Origin: Stictocephala bisonia
Lineage: Eukaryota; Arthropoda; Insecta; Hemiptera; Membracidae
NCBI GenBank assembly: GCA_035578905.1
Contig: JAQJVL010001202.1
Location: 62,001 to 126,000, forward strand
DNA: 64,000 nt
Reading direction: 5' to 3'
Part shown: positions 11,237-23,200 of the stretch, in pieces
How positions within the stretch are numbered: position 1 is the first letter of the stretch
Layout of the letters: every line of letters starts with the position of its first letter
Notes under the pieces: model-generated
What the model was told of the DNA's origin: nothing
Databases searched by the model: none
The model's input: the letters and a program-made list of their open reading frames with translations, nothing else
Program-made: the position numbers and the translations under genes

Positions 11237-11980
11237 GACGGGCGTCAAGGGCATTATTGCCAGATGGATTGAAGCCTACCTACGCAGCAGAATGGCTAAG
11301 GCAACATTGAACGAAGCGTCGGTTCAGGTTGTAGTCGGAAGCGGCTGCCCCCAAGGGGGCGTGCTTTCCCCTCTCCTGTGGTCCTTGGTGGTTGATGACC
11401 TACTAAGGGCGCTGAACAGGATGGGGGTATATGCTCAGGCATACGCGGACGATGTGTGTATACTGGGCGTTGGTAAGTTTGCCAGCACGGTGTCGGACAT
11501 CGTCCAGGCTGCCTTGAGATATCTAGAAAGGTGGTGTAGGGATAAGGGGCTTGTACTTTTCACTAGGAAGAAGAGGCTGGATGGCCTATACATGCCCACC
11601 ATGGGAAATATGGAGCTAAGATCTACAGGGTCGCTTAAGTATCTGGGGGTTATCCTGGATGCTAAACTGAACTGGCTCAAGCACCTTCAGAGAAAGCCAG
11701 GAAGTTCAGAATGGCTTTTTGGGCCTGTCGGAGGGCCATTGGGACAACTTGGGGTCTTAAACCAAACATGGTTTACTGGCTATACACGAGTGTACTTCGG
11801 CCCTTCTTATGTTATGCGGCAATTGTCTGGTGGTCGGCCTTGGCACAGAACAGTGCAAGGCTAACACTAGACAGATGTCAGAGAATGGCGTGCCTAGGAA
11901 TTACAGGCGCAATTAGAACAACCCCATTGGCGGCGATGGAGGTCCTCACGGGCTCCGACCAATGGACCTGTTTGTAAATG
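11237..11980 (+). pseudogene. LINE reverse transcriptase, partial and frameshifted
   Basis: The frame reads GVKGIIARWIEAYLRSRM, then GCPQGGVLSPLLWSLVVDDL (the PQG...SPLL motif) and AYADDVCILG with the catalytic YADD. It continues into SLKYLGVILDAKLNW of the thumb. A frameshift near 11690-11700 moves the continuation (MAFWACRRAIGTTWGLKP, then VLRPFLCYAAIVWWSALA) to another frame, and another follows near 11950. The palm motif with the first catalytic Asp is missing because of 5' truncation. Confidence 0.85.
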
Positions 11981-12189
11981 GGGAGGCTTGTAAAGCGGCC
12001 TTTAGAATAAGGACGACTGGTGGATGGTTGCCTGGCCAACCAGGACTCCATGGGGATATACTATCTGGGAACATTGGTCTGGACCCGTTGATTTCGATGG
12101 GAACAGACTTAATGGTACCTAGATACAGAATTGACAGGCAGGTCAGGGCCTTCCTTCCAAGCAGAGATGAGTGGATGGGGAGTACCGAG

Positions 12190-13039
12190 ACCGCACAAGT
12201 TAAAAGTAAGTGTCTGGTATACAGACGGCTCACTTACAGAAGAAGGCGCGGTTGCTGGTTTGTACGGGAGGGGAGCACGGAAAGTTCTGTCTGTACCTCT
12301 AGAGGCCCATACTACCGTCTTCCAGGCGGAGGTGATGGCTATCATGACAGCCACACAAGAAGAAATGCATCTAGGTGGCTTCGGAGGAGTAGTCTCAATC
12401 TGCTCGGACAGCCAGGCGGCGATAAAGGCGATCGTGGCACCACGTACCAGCTCTAAGCTGGTATGGGAATGCCAGGAGATCCTGGAGACTCTTTGCCAGC
12501 GTAAACAGGTGAGACTCATATGGGTCCCTGGGCATGCTGGTATTGATGGGAATGAGAGAGCCGATGCACTGGCTAGGAGAGGGGCAAAGTGCCCTCTGCT
12601 GGGGCCGGAGCCGGCTCTTGTTATTCCTTTTCAAAAGGTAAAAAGAAGAATTGACAGGTGGACCTCTGAGGAACATGATGGTAGATGGAGGACCGAGTCC
12701 GGGCTCAGGCAGTCTCGTGCACTTATCCATGAACCGGATCGCAGGTACAGCAGAGATCTGCTGAGCTGTAACCGGGCCAAGGTGAGGGCGGTTACGGGAA
12801 TGCTGACTGGACATAATCTTCTTCACAGACATATGAAGATTATGGGCCTAACAGAGGACTCCACATGCAGGCTCTGTGAGGAGGATGAGGAGAGCTCCAT
12901 ACACATCTTTTGTCATTGTGGAGCTCTCTCATTTCTTAGATATAGGACTCTGGGTGCCGCTTTTCTGGAACCAGAGGATATTAGAAGGGCTACATTCGGG
13001 GAGATCATGTCCTTCATAAGGGGGACTGGTCTCTTGTGA
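12190..13039 (+). CDS. LINE RNase H domain and C-terminal Cys/His motif, remnant ORF
   Basis: The open frame (in frame from 12131, with no native start) holds a complete RNase H: YTDGS (first Asp), FQAEVMAI (Glu), CSDSQAA (Asp) and WVPGHAGIDGNERADALAR (His and last Asp). RNase H removes RNA from the RNA-DNA hybrid during element insertion. The C-terminal part has CRLCEEDEESSIHIFCHC, a CxxC...H...C knuckle-like motif usual after RNase H in such elements. It ends at 13039 with GTGLL and belongs to the same disrupted ORF2 as the RT upstream. Confidence 0.85.
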
Positions 13040-13131
13040 CACTGTCGTCAGGCTCGGGGCGCAAAGGGCCATGGAGTCTAGGCGCAGTGGGCTTGGTGAC
13101 AGGACCACAACCCGGTGTATCTAATCTAATC

Positions 13132-13143
13132 TAACACTCTCAA
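13132..13143. repeat. target-site duplication, right copy
   Basis: TAACACTCTCAA repeats 11210-11221 exactly and marks the 3' junction of the LINE. Confidence 0.8.
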
Positions 13144-14680
13144 GATGTCGTACTCAAATTTTACCCACTCCACTTCCTGTACCGTATTTCCTGTTGTAAT
13201 AAAACCTCTTTCTCATTCTTACTGTCAATCTTTATTTTAATTTTATTATTATTATTAAAATGGTATTATCATGTACGTAATTTTGAGGGAATCTTGTACA
13301 ATCTAATGGTGCCGTTAAGTAAACCTCAAAGGTTTACAATATCGATATATCACAAACTAAATATCAATTTAACGATAATATCGAAAGAAAAATATTGATA
13401 TATCGAATCGTAAATTATTAATCTGTTTAAAATTATGCATTAACTCTTATTCATGAACAAAAATACACTAATGTTTTGCTGTCACTATTTAGAATATCGT
13501 ACTGAATGTTAAAATTAAATACATCTGTCTACACGAAATAAGTTTAAGTCAGTGGGTTGAATAAAAAAATTCAAAAGAAGAACTACCCTGCCTCTAATTA
13601 TTATGTTAATTATAAAATACTGTAATAATGTAATATCATTGTTACTTTTGTTTTTCACATTTAAAAATGCCATTGGATGTCTTATGCACACTAACAACTA
13701 GAGAAATTAATTCATTAAACCTACTTCCAATACATGTCAGGTAAACCATTAAAAAATAAAAGTTGGGAAATCAATTTCCCACTTAACCTCATGTTAAAAA
13801 AGTAAATAAAGTTATTTTATTATTTCAATGCATAAGAAGAAATCGAAGTATGTTTTTTTTTCGAATCGTGATTATGTTGAGGGGAGAGAATAATGTCAAT
13901 AATTAGTGATATGATATATCAGACCAACGCAACTCTTCCCTTATTCCTTGACCAATTTAAACGATTGATGTGTCAAAATAATTGCTTCTGGCCGTAGTTG
14001 TGCAAGGTCGTAATTCTTCAACACTTTTACTCAGAAGGGTATGGTTAAACCCCTCAAAGAACGTTTTTCAGCCATAAGAATAATATGGAATGAGATTTCA
14101 ATGAATCGAAAAGTAACAGCTGTTCAAATGTAAATAATGATATCTGTACAATTGTAACAGCTGTTGGAGTGTAAATAATATTATTTGTTTGAGAAGGTTA
14201 GATTTTTCATAATATTAAAACCAGGAAGGTTGTACGCATGATTTTATTCACATCCGAGTGCAGCTAGGGCTCTGTCTCACTGAATGTGATTTCAATAGTA
14301 ATCTAAAGCAGTTATGTTATTTATTTCATTAATATAAAGCTGTGAAACAAAAACAACGGAAATGATCACATTTGAAATGCTAAGTAATATTGGGTATTTA
14401 TAATAATAAATAGGTAAAAACGCAAGTAGTCTGAGTGAGATACTCTATAAATATTCATGTGTTTGCACATACGATACAATGAATAGTGTCAAGATTTTTA
14501 AGTCTAAAGGTTCTAACTTACAATATGAGTTACATTTATTCAATTACTTTAGTCAATGAAAACAATAAAATATTAATTAACTAATAATAACCAACTATTA
14601 ATTCACAACAATAAAAACTACTAAATAAAATAATTTATTTTAGTACATTAAAATAATAAAACATACTTTATTCATGGAAA
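13144..14680. other. AT-rich interval with a diverged repeat at about 13370-13440
   Basis: The stretch around 13370-13440 (ATATCGAAAGAAAAATATTG, then TCTGTTTAAAATTA) reappears at 28466-28555, so it belongs to a dispersed repeat with ATATCGAT-rich sequence. Otherwise there are only short chance frames. Confidence 0.45.
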
Positions 14681-14685
14681 ATTGT

Positions 14686-15407
14686 TTATTGAAGAGAGGC
14701 AGAAATTTCCTCAAACGAGTACAGAGCTTTACTCATTAAATAATCTTTTAATCTTTTTTCATAATTATGACCATTTTCAGTTTTTATATTTTTTGGTATA
14801 TATTTTAAAATTTTGTTTCCTATATAAGTGGGGTTTTTCAAAAAACTAAAGTCTGTGAGTCTGGTTAAAGATATTTTTTGATCTTGTATTATAGAAATTA
14901 CTAGTATTATTAAACTTTTATAATTCATTTTTAGTTAAAAGAGTACACTCAAAAACATATTGACTGTAAACAGTAAAACGTTTTTAAAATGGTCTTTGGC
15001 AGAATCTCATGTTTTAATTTAAGCATTATTCTGATACACCTTTTTTGTTGTTTTAAAATATTATCCAAGTTAGTTTTAGTCATTAAGCCATACAGGGAAA
15101 TACCATAAGAAATGTGTGAGTGCACATGGGCAAAATATATATATTTTAAGGTTTTTAGGTCGCAGTAGAGACTCATTCTTGATAGTGCATAAACTCCAGA
15201 ATTGATCTTAACTAAGAGGTTTTGCACGTGTTCGTTCCAATTTAGATGCTGATCCACTGTTAAGCCCAACAAATTTGTGCTAATTTTCTTTTCAATTTGA
15301 TGTGAATTATAAGTTATAATGGGTTCCTTAGAAGTTTTATTTTGAGGAGTTTTAAAATGAACAAAGTTAGTCTTTCGTGTGTTTAGAAGTAAATTTAGAG
15401 CTTTCAA
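14686..15407 (-). pseudogene. CR1/Jockey-type LINE RT C-terminal relic
   Basis: Two minus-strand frames (15407-14949 and 14928-14686), separated by a break of about 20 bp, encode the thumb and C-terminal part of a non-LTR RT. The first has NTRKTNFVHFKT, LLGLTVDQHLNWNEHV and HVHSHISYGISLYG. The second ends KRLKDYLMSKALYSFEEI. The layout parallels the end of ORF2 of the 52-58 kb element (KFLGISIDRHLTF..., YFLIQECFYSVKDFL), but the sequence is a different, diverged lineage. The catalytic motifs are not present. Confidence 0.75.
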
Positions 15408-17504
15408 TTAACTTCCAATGTTGTTTAACTCCACAGATGCACAAATTTCTACTTCTTCTAGAGAGCTTGATGATGGCACTAAATTGGATACTATGATATA
15501 CCTGCTGATAATTTTAGTCAAATGTCACAGGCCCAGTTGTCACGAGTGAAAGTAACTACCAATCATTATTATAGAGGTGGAAGGCTAAGGTGATATGCGT
15601 GCAGTGAGTGACAAGGTTGGTACATGAAACTTACAGGAGTGTCCCCTTGTTAAAACATATTTTCTGATCCAAGGGATCAGACAGTCTCGTTTCAACCACC
15701 TAAGTAACATAATAATCATTCTTAAGCATGACCCGGCAGATCTTTGACTTGGTTACTATTAAGCAAAAATGGTTTTAAATTATAATTATTAAATTAAAAT
15801 ACATATAATAAATTATAAATTTAAATGAAATTTATAGTCTTATAATGTTAAAAAATTTATGCTTGATATAAACTTAGAAATGTTTATATAGCAAATTTAA
15901 AAAGACACACATTTTTTAAGTTTATATGATCAGTAAGTTTAAAAATAAATATTGTGTTATTTAATTAACCGTAAAAACCTATAAGCAATTTGCTTCTTCA
16001 ATGATGGTTTAATATTATGAGTACTGTTTTTATTTTCAAACTTAATTTCTGCTTTTGTATTCCAGTATTTACATAAATAACCAACAAAATATTTTCCAAT
16101 TCAGTTTAAGAATGGGCAATCAGATTGTGGGAAGAATGGACTAACTAGATTTGCATGATAAGAAGGAAAACCAACTTTCTTTGTCATTTTGCTTATTGTG
16201 TATTCAGTGGCGTCGGCTAGCGTATTTTTATTTTAATCCAATATATTGAGATTCGGTTTACATGATATGCTGAAATATTGTAAAGTTAAGTTTTCAATTT
16301 AAAAGAATATTTTTATTTAGTCAGACCATATAGTTAAAAATCATTTACTGTATCTTCTGTGTTTGATTATAAAAATAAAAGTTATGAAAAAATATTCTCC
16401 ACCTTTCTTACTGAACTCCAACAGGGTACAAATGATATTAGAATAAATTAATGGAAACCACAAAAATTCCAATATTGTTAAATTTAATTGTGAGGCCTTT
16501 CGATTACAAAGTAACCCCTTTCAAACACCCATTGTAAAATTGACGATTAATTTTTTAACTGAATGGCCCCACAGTTACATTTTAATACAATATAATTTGA
16601 TTTTTTGATGGTTTTCATTAATTTGTTCTTAATTATCAAATAGGATCTCTTCAAGGAAAATAACAACTCACATAACGTAAAATTTGTCAGAAAGCTATAT
16701 CCCAAATATTCTTCTCCCCTTTGGTTTCTATACCATATAAACGAGAATATTTTCTAATACTTTTTACAGCAAGTATTACCCTGCCACCACTTAAAACCCT
16801 ATTAATATATTCATGTCTACCTCACATGATCACGTGATATTCATCAAAACAGCTCTAAGGTGTTGATTGGCGCATTAAGCTTGGTCTTGTCAATTGCTAT
16901 AATCTTAACCCTCCAGTCCACATGTTGCTGAGAGAGAGTTAGCACTTCTGAATAATTAATATTATATATAAAACTAATTATTTCTAATGGCTGTGGTACC
17001 TAGTATCTTATCCGATACCCTTAATAAATACATTAATTAGTTCAGAATAAAAATAAACACTGTTTAATGTCGTCAGTGCGAGTTTAAACATGTTTCCAAC
17101 ACTGGAAATGCTGCTGCTAGACAATGTATTAGCGGACTCACAGTCCGCAAGCGTTACTCTGTGCTCTAAAATCGCGAGACCACTCTAATGGTTTTTAGTA
17201 GCGGACTCTCATTTCGAGAGAGTCCCCAAGCGTGCACTGGTGTAACAAAATGTTACATTTGTACTAAAGTAGTATACTGGGTTAAAACTAAAGTCGTATA
17301 CCGGGTTAAAACTAAAGTCGTATACCCAAACAAAATTAATTTTGCTGTCTCAGACTACAAACAATTGATTGTAAATACTAACACTATTCATACTAAGTTA
17401 AAATAAGTGACTAATTCATTCCTTAAAATTTATAGAAAAGCTATTGTATTACTTTAGAAATTTAGTTTGCACATCAAGCTATTCCACTGTAAAAATATAC
17501 AAGA
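15408..17504. other. AT-rich interval, no gene seen
   Basis: This interval holds short chance frames only. Near its end lie two hairpin-forming tracts (17132-17148 and 17203-17225) and a 26-bp unit repeated about 2.5 times at 17265-17330, built around ACTAAAGTCGTATACC. Confidence 0.5.
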
Positions 17505-17764
17505 TTTTTATTTATTCTTAATAAGCAGATCCTCAAGATATGGGCGAATATGGATTTTGAATGAATTTGATGAGTGAATGTGATTATTACTAACTAAGAT
17601 ACTGACTATTCTTTAGGAAGTGTCATTAATTAATAGCGCAATGACAAATGAACAGCCAGTGGTTATCAGCTGATTCCTTTCAAAATTTGTTACCACTCTG
17701 ATTGGGATCGAACTGAGAACCTTTAGCTTATGAATCTGAACTTTAACCAACTATGCTATTGAAC
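17505..17764 (-). repeat. SINE family A copy
   Basis: The copy matches the complement of 778-1062: tail remnant at 17505-17525, then GATATGGGCGAATATGGATT, AGTGTCATTAATTAATAG and the tRNA-like head with GGGATCGAAC and CAACTATGCTATT at the right end. It is slightly more diverged in the head than the 45 kb copy. Confidence 0.8.
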
Positions 17765-17989
17765 AATTATTGAGCATTGAGCCAATACTGTAAAGCATCA
17801 GTGGAATGTTTGATTCCAAAGATCATAAAAAATTTGTAAACTTCACAATATTCCAGCCATTATCAACCCAAAATGTCCTCATATTTCCCAGCCCTCCTAT
17901 CCAATCTGAAAACTTAGAATGTACATAGAGTCTTCTTGTCTACCCTAAAAAACAGATTATCATAGGCCCACAGATCTAATCCAGCACCA

Positions 17990-18170
17990 CAGTACGTGTA
18001 TGAATGGGTGGGTGGGTCAATACCACTGTATGTTTATAGGTGGGCGGGTGAGTCACTGCCACTGTATGTGTATGGGTGGGTCAATACCACTGTACGTGTA
18101 TAGGTGGTCGGGTGGGTCAATACCACTGTACGTGTATGGGTGGGCGGGTGGGTCAATACCACAGTACGTC
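17990..18170. repeat. dispersed G-rich minisatellite, 18 kb array
   Basis: About five units of the form GGGTGGGTCAATACCACTGT-ACGTGTAT, with spacings of about 24-36 bp, are the complement of the array at 48.4 kb. The last unit holds GGGTGGGCGGGTGGG (18138-18152), four G-triplets with single-base loops, which is a strong G-quadruplex motif. The short frames across it are a by-product of the repeat. Confidence 0.85.
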
Positions 18171-18439
18171 ATCTTTCCCATCTCCCTTGCATAGCTTAGA
18201 TTGCTGATCCTCGTATCTACTTCAAACACTAATACTTTGGCCTTTGACATCTACTCTGAACACAGACAGACGTACCTTTACTCTACACATGGACATACTG
18301 TTGAATAAATTTAATATTCACACAAAAGATTACAAAATATAGTTGATTCTCACTTGTCTGATGTAAACAGGTCAGGAAGACATCGGATAAGTAAAACTTT
18401 CAAATAGTATGGATTAATAGTAAAAACCTTAATGTAGTA

Positions 18440-18640
18440 CTGTTACATTAATTTGACTAAGAATTTACACTGTCATACTGTATTGACAATAACTCATTAT
18501 ATAAACAATAACTCACTTACAATGTATATACATTGTAATACCTTACAATACTTACATAACACTTACCACCTGTATAAGTGTTATGTAGAGCAATGTCATA
18601 ATATTGCTCTAGCAGAATATTATGACAAACATTATCTATG
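18440..18640. repeat. cluster of perfect palindromes/hairpins
   Basis: Three inverted repeats stand in a row: TACAATGTATATACATTGTA (about 18519-18538, perfect 20-mer palindrome), TACATAACACTTA...TAAGTGTTATGTA (about 18553-18587, 13-bp arms) and TGTCATAATATT...AATATTATGACA (about 18594-18626, 12-bp arms). No coding frame or transposon end explains them. Confidence 0.7.
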
Positions 18641-19039
18641 GCTATTCATTCTAAAAACTATTTTTCATTCACAACTTGACTTAGAAACCGATATACAGTA
18701 ACAAGCTTCCCTTGTCAAAAAGCCCAATCCAAAGATCGAATTGCCAATAACCTACAACAAACAGAACAGCTGTTTAAAAAGATTAGTTTGCGTTCATTGT
18801 TAATTTCATGTGATTTACCATGTATTAACAGCATTTATTAATATACTAGGGTACATCACTGCACGCTTCACGTGCCAATCCCGGCTCTCACTGCGCTCGG
18901 TACACCTCACCTTTCGGCCTTGGCATGTGACTTTAAATAAGAGTAGATTAACTTTATAACGTAAAATCATAATATTAAATGTATTTACAGTATTTCACTT
19001 CTATTACATGGAGTAAGTACATTCGAATTACGTCAATAC

Positions 19040-19145
19040 ATGCAGTGGCACCCACTTGGTCACCCATCCATACCCGTACAGTAGATTCGACCCACGTACA
19101 GTGGTATTGCCCCTCCCACCAACCAATACACGTACAGTGTTATTG
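19040..19145. repeat. degenerate copies of the G-rich minisatellite
   Basis: Units such as CCATACCCGTACAGTAGATT and CCAATACACGTACAGTG separated by CCCACC tracts match the 48.4 kb unit in the C-rich orientation but are diverged and irregularly spaced. Confidence 0.6.
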
Positions 19146-19729
19146 ATTATAAATATTCCTTGTTTGTCATATTGCCAGAAATAGGAATCACTATACAGTA
19201 CTAACTCTCCTGTCCTTTTCTATTTGGTTGCTAAGATTTTCGATTCAGAAAAGCAATGTTATTTAGTTTCCAAAAAAAATGTAAGCATAAAAATGTAAAA
19301 TAGTTAGCAAAAAAATGTATCTCGCAAATTTATGTCATCAGACCTACGACTATTTACATGCACATACGTCTCATCCAGTCTATTTAAAAAGATGGCCACA
19401 CACTGGATGAGACGTTTATGCTTGAGGCGAAGGCAAGTGTTGTAAGATGTCACGGACGATCATTCCTGCATGATGGTAGTAAAAAGAAGAACAGAACACT
19501 GTCTGCAGGATTGTCGTGAGGTGCTCCGTGATGTTGTGCTATAGAATAGCGTGTCCCTTCCAATTTATCTCTCGAGTCAAAACACCTAGCAATAAGTTGA
19601 TCAGCGCATGTGCTTAATGTGGAGTTGTCCATGTGATTCTGTTTTTGTCTGCCAATGGCTCTATTCTTTTCGTGCACATTTTCAATTTGTGTTCTTGTTA
19701 GAGGTTTTAGTGTTAGTTCAAGCACATGC

Positions 19730-19790
19730 TATATACTCACACACACACACACACACACACACTTTTAATGTGTGTGTGTGTGAGTATATA
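19730..19790. repeat. inverted CA/TG microsatellite hairpin
   Basis: TATATACTCACACACA... is followed after CTTTTAATG by ...TGTGTGTGTGAGTATATA. The CA run and the TG run, together with the outer TATATACT/AGTATATA, form an inverted repeat with arms of about 20 bp and a short loop. Confidence 0.8.
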
Positions 19791-19857
19791 CATACATTGT
19801 GTGAAAACTTTGAATTTATTCTGAAAATGCTCCTAAAAGGAATTGTCATAATACATT

Positions 19858-20778
19858 AAAAAAAGCAGTGGAAAGAGTTTTACCTGAAATAAAGCAGTGG
19901 TTTGATACAAATGGACTTAAATTAAATAAGGAAAAAAACTGAAATAATAAAATTTCAAACACAACATAACAAATGCCCTTTTAGTAATTCCATTACCATC
20001 GATGACAACATCATAACTATCAAAGACATGGTAAAGTTTTTGGGGTTAATCATTGATCAAAACGTTACATGGAGACCCCTAATAGAAGCACTGAGTAAAA
20101 GATTAAATTCCTTATGTTTCCAAATGTATATTTTGAGAGGAACTGTGGAGCTGAGTGTTAGAATGACAGTGTATCATGCTTGCTTTGGTTCCCTGCTCCA
20201 GTATGGTCTTGAACTATGGGGTAGCTCAACCGATATTCATAAGATTTTTAAAATTCAGAAGACATACATTCGAACAATGTTTTTTATGGACCATAACCAA
20301 TCATGCAGATCTGTATTCAAAGAGTTGAATGTTCTGACACTTCCTTCCATGTATATTTTCAAATGTTTATTATTTGTACATAAAAATAAAGATTTAATTT
20401 TAAATAAACAGCACAGCCATATTTACAACACAAGATTCAGAGAACAACTCCAATATCCAATTCGAATTCATAGGCTAAAACTATTTGAAAATTCCCCTCA
20501 TTACATTGGTCTAAAGTATTACAATAAAATTACGTCTAATCTAAAAACCCTAAATATTATTAAGTTTAAAAATATTGTTAAAAACTTCCTGATTCAGAAA
20601 GAATATTATGATGTAGGAGAGTTTTTAAGTGATAACTCTTTGATCGGTGATATGTAATTTTAGAATAAGTTTTAGGATAGTTTTAGTTTTTAGGACATTG
20701 ACTCTTCACCTGTTTACTTACAAATAAAATTTGTAAAATTATGTAAACGTTATGTGAAATAAAACATCTTGAATTAAG
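19858..20778 (+). pseudogene. CR1/Jockey-type LINE RT C-terminal relic
   Basis: After a broken start (KKAVERVLPEIKQWFDTNGL, frame lost near 19940), the frame 20028-20657 encodes VKFLGLIIDQNVTW, then YHACFGSLLQYGLELWG and SCRSVFKELNVLTLPSMYIF, ending FLIQKEYYDVGEFL. These segments align with the same region of the 52-58 kb element (SCKSIFKQLKLLTFPCIFIF, FLIQECFYSVKDFL), so it is a 5'-truncated relative. The 3' end has an AATAAA at about 20760. The catalytic palm is absent. Confidence 0.8.
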
Positions 20779-21267
20779 CGGTTAGGCCTTACTGTGGGAT
20801 AAATCAAACAAAAAAGTTTGTTTTATCAAACAAAAAAGTGCATAGTTTTACATCTTTATCATTCTTCCATATTTACTTCATGCAACCAATGATTAACGAC
20901 TTTGGAAAAATACAAGCTATTATTCAACTTAGAAGTTAAAGAAAATCCAACAATAATTAAAATTGGCTATTCATGAGTCTACAATTTGTGGTCTTTGGAT
21001 GGAATTGGTGACTTCTAAAAAACTAACTTGAAATTTTTTTCTCCTTGACAAACACAGATATCCCCTCCCCGGATGATGGGTTGCCTTTAATATTTGGTCA
21101 TGGATCAGTTATTACGCTTGTGACTGGCCGTGGTTATTTTCAAGGACAACTGACCATACATACAGGATGCTCGTCTTTCTGAGGTTGACTCATGTCCTCT
21201 TTGGTTAAAATAGTTAGTGTACCAAAGTAGTTTCCTTGAAACGTAAAAGCTTTGAAAACCTCAGCAT
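20779..21267. other. no gene seen
   Basis: AT-rich sequence with a short CAAAAAAGT direct duplication near 20812-20840. I see nothing else to annotate. Confidence 0.45.
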
Positions 21268-21716
21268 CCTGGTGGCGCAGTGCTGTAACCCAGCTACATG
21301 GGGACAAAGTGTTTGGGAGATTGTAGGCGATAGGTTGGATGCTTGGTCCTCTTAATACCGACAAGGCGTCCGCTCAAGGGTTGCTATCGGCGTGGACACT
21401 ACTAGAGTAGTCTGGGGTGTCCATGTTGGGTGGTAATCATTGTGCGGATGTTGTGTGGGGAAGATAACTGAGTATCAGGCTTGTCAGTTAGCTGAAAATC
21501 AGACCAGCACTACACTGAAAATCAGATCGGATTCCACGTAAAGCTGTAGGTCCCTTAGTTGCCCTGGCTGTTGGGCTATTAATAAATTGCCCTTTCTGAG
21601 GAACAGTTGAACTCAGATAGTAACCAGACTACACTCATCCACACTCATCCTACACTCATATAACCATTCATATTCGCCTTAAAATACCAACAACGTTGTG
21701 TCGGCGTCTCATATGT
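21268..21716 (+). repeat. SINE-like family B, full copy
   Basis: The repeat starts TGGTGGCGCAGTGCTGTAAC (tRNA-like A-box region). A specific middle part follows (TTGGGAGATTGTAGGCGAT; TCGGCGTGGACACTACTAGA), and a 3' part with GGGCTATTAATAAATTGCCC, CTACACTCATCCACACTCAT and GGCGTCTCATATGTAAG closes it. At least five other copies or fragments lie in the window. The 3' half is related to family A (see findings). Confidence 0.8.
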
Positions 21717-23200
21717 AAGAATGTAAAGAATATACAAATTGATCTTTATACAAATTGATAAAGAACATATATTTAAAAGGATAATGATTTGAAGGGTGGT
21801 GCAACTGCACTACAAAAATAAATATATGATTTTGAGAAATAGTTATTGCTAATTGATTGCATGAAGACTGACGACCCCCTCCTTCTCCCTCCCAACAAGC
21901 GAAGTCCGTCCTAAAAATAATAACCATATACTCAAGAGATTTACAAAAGTGATGTAGCCTGTTCTCTCCTTATAGTCCCCGCTCAACATAAAGTCAAGTA
22001 CAGTAAGTAAAAAAAAGAAAAAAAACACTGATCCCTCTGGGAAAAAAACATCACCAGACACATATGGTTTTCGTTATTACAGGATGGACAGTTGTAATAC
22101 ATTATATAATTTTCAAATAATTGTTTTTAGAGTATTGTTTTTGGCACAAGTAAGACAGTTAAAACATAATTCCAGATAACTCTGTGTTGGATAACAAAGC
22201 TACTGTATATGTTATTATTTTAGCTCAATTTTTACTATATTACAAGCATCTTGTAATAAACATATTCTCTCTTCGATGTAAATAATCTTTAATGATGGAA
22301 GCACAAGATATAATTAATTTTTATATTAGGAGTATATTGTAATATTTTTTTTATAGTATACTGGCTTGTCTCTTAGTACAAAACATATTTTGACTCATTT
22401 AAACCTAGCAAATGCTGGTCTAAACACTTTTTTTAACAAACAGACCATAGCTTTCATAATAATATTTGCAGGATTTATAATACTTATTCTCTAATCTTGA
22501 TATGTTTGGGTTGTTTAAGGTGATTTGGTCGGCATTAGGGACAACTGAATTCCACTCTCGCAGCACTGTGGTCTGATCGGGAGACACACAGACACTCAAC
22601 CCCTCCTCATCTATATAATTGTAGGAAGTCATTGAAGCGCGATCCTGTAGGTGAGGGTGCTGTTTCTCACTGTATGTGTGCGTAGCGATTGGATTGTAAA
22701 ATATCATGCGGGTAAAAGTATAACTACATGTTGAGTACCGGTATATAAAGTTAATCAATTTTGTAAATTGTCTGATATTAAAAAGCACAAGATACCAAAC
22801 ACGACATTGTATTTCTCTTCGTAATAAAATAAAAACAAACATATAACATTGATTATTTAAAATCAATTTTGTAATTTTGCAGTAAAATTACATAATTTAA
22901 AGTAACTGATGAGCAAGACCAGACCTGTTAGGATCTGGTTTTAAAATTTGGAGTAATCGGAAAAATAGTTTCTTAATTCTGCATATACTAAGAAAGTCCA
23001 AATTTGCATCATTGAGATGATGTATTTATAACTATAAACATAATTTTAATGAAAGACTACGAGGGAGTTGTTTAATAGCTGGTATAACGTTACTGGTATC
23101 GAAAAATTTTTTGATTAAACATCCTTAATGTTTTTCAACATAGGCAATATATTATTATCACTGTTTACGTTTGATGATGTCAAGTTGTTAGTTGGTGTTA
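21717..23200. other. no gene seen
   Basis: AT-rich DNA with one minus-strand chance frame of 148 codons (22420-22866). That frame has no recognisable domain and a composition like the surrounding DNA, so I do not call it a gene. Confidence 0.45.

Larger units (their letters stand above)
11222..13131 (+). mobile_element. 5'-truncated LINE with RT and RNase H (LOA/R1/I group)
   Basis: The insert starts in the middle of the reverse transcriptase and runs through RT, a connecting region, RNase H and a C-terminal Cys/His motif to a (TCTAA)n tail at 13119-13131. A 12-bp target duplication flanks it. RNase H downstream of RT places it with the I, LOA and R1-type clades; I cannot choose between them by eye. 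It is much more GC-rich than its surroundings. A second, minus-strand fragment of the same 3' region is at 41250-41645. Confidence 0.85.

Noticed and set aside
22420..22866. 148-codon minus-strand frame
   Set aside because: No domain, amino acids follow the AT-rich composition, no splice or polyadenylation context.
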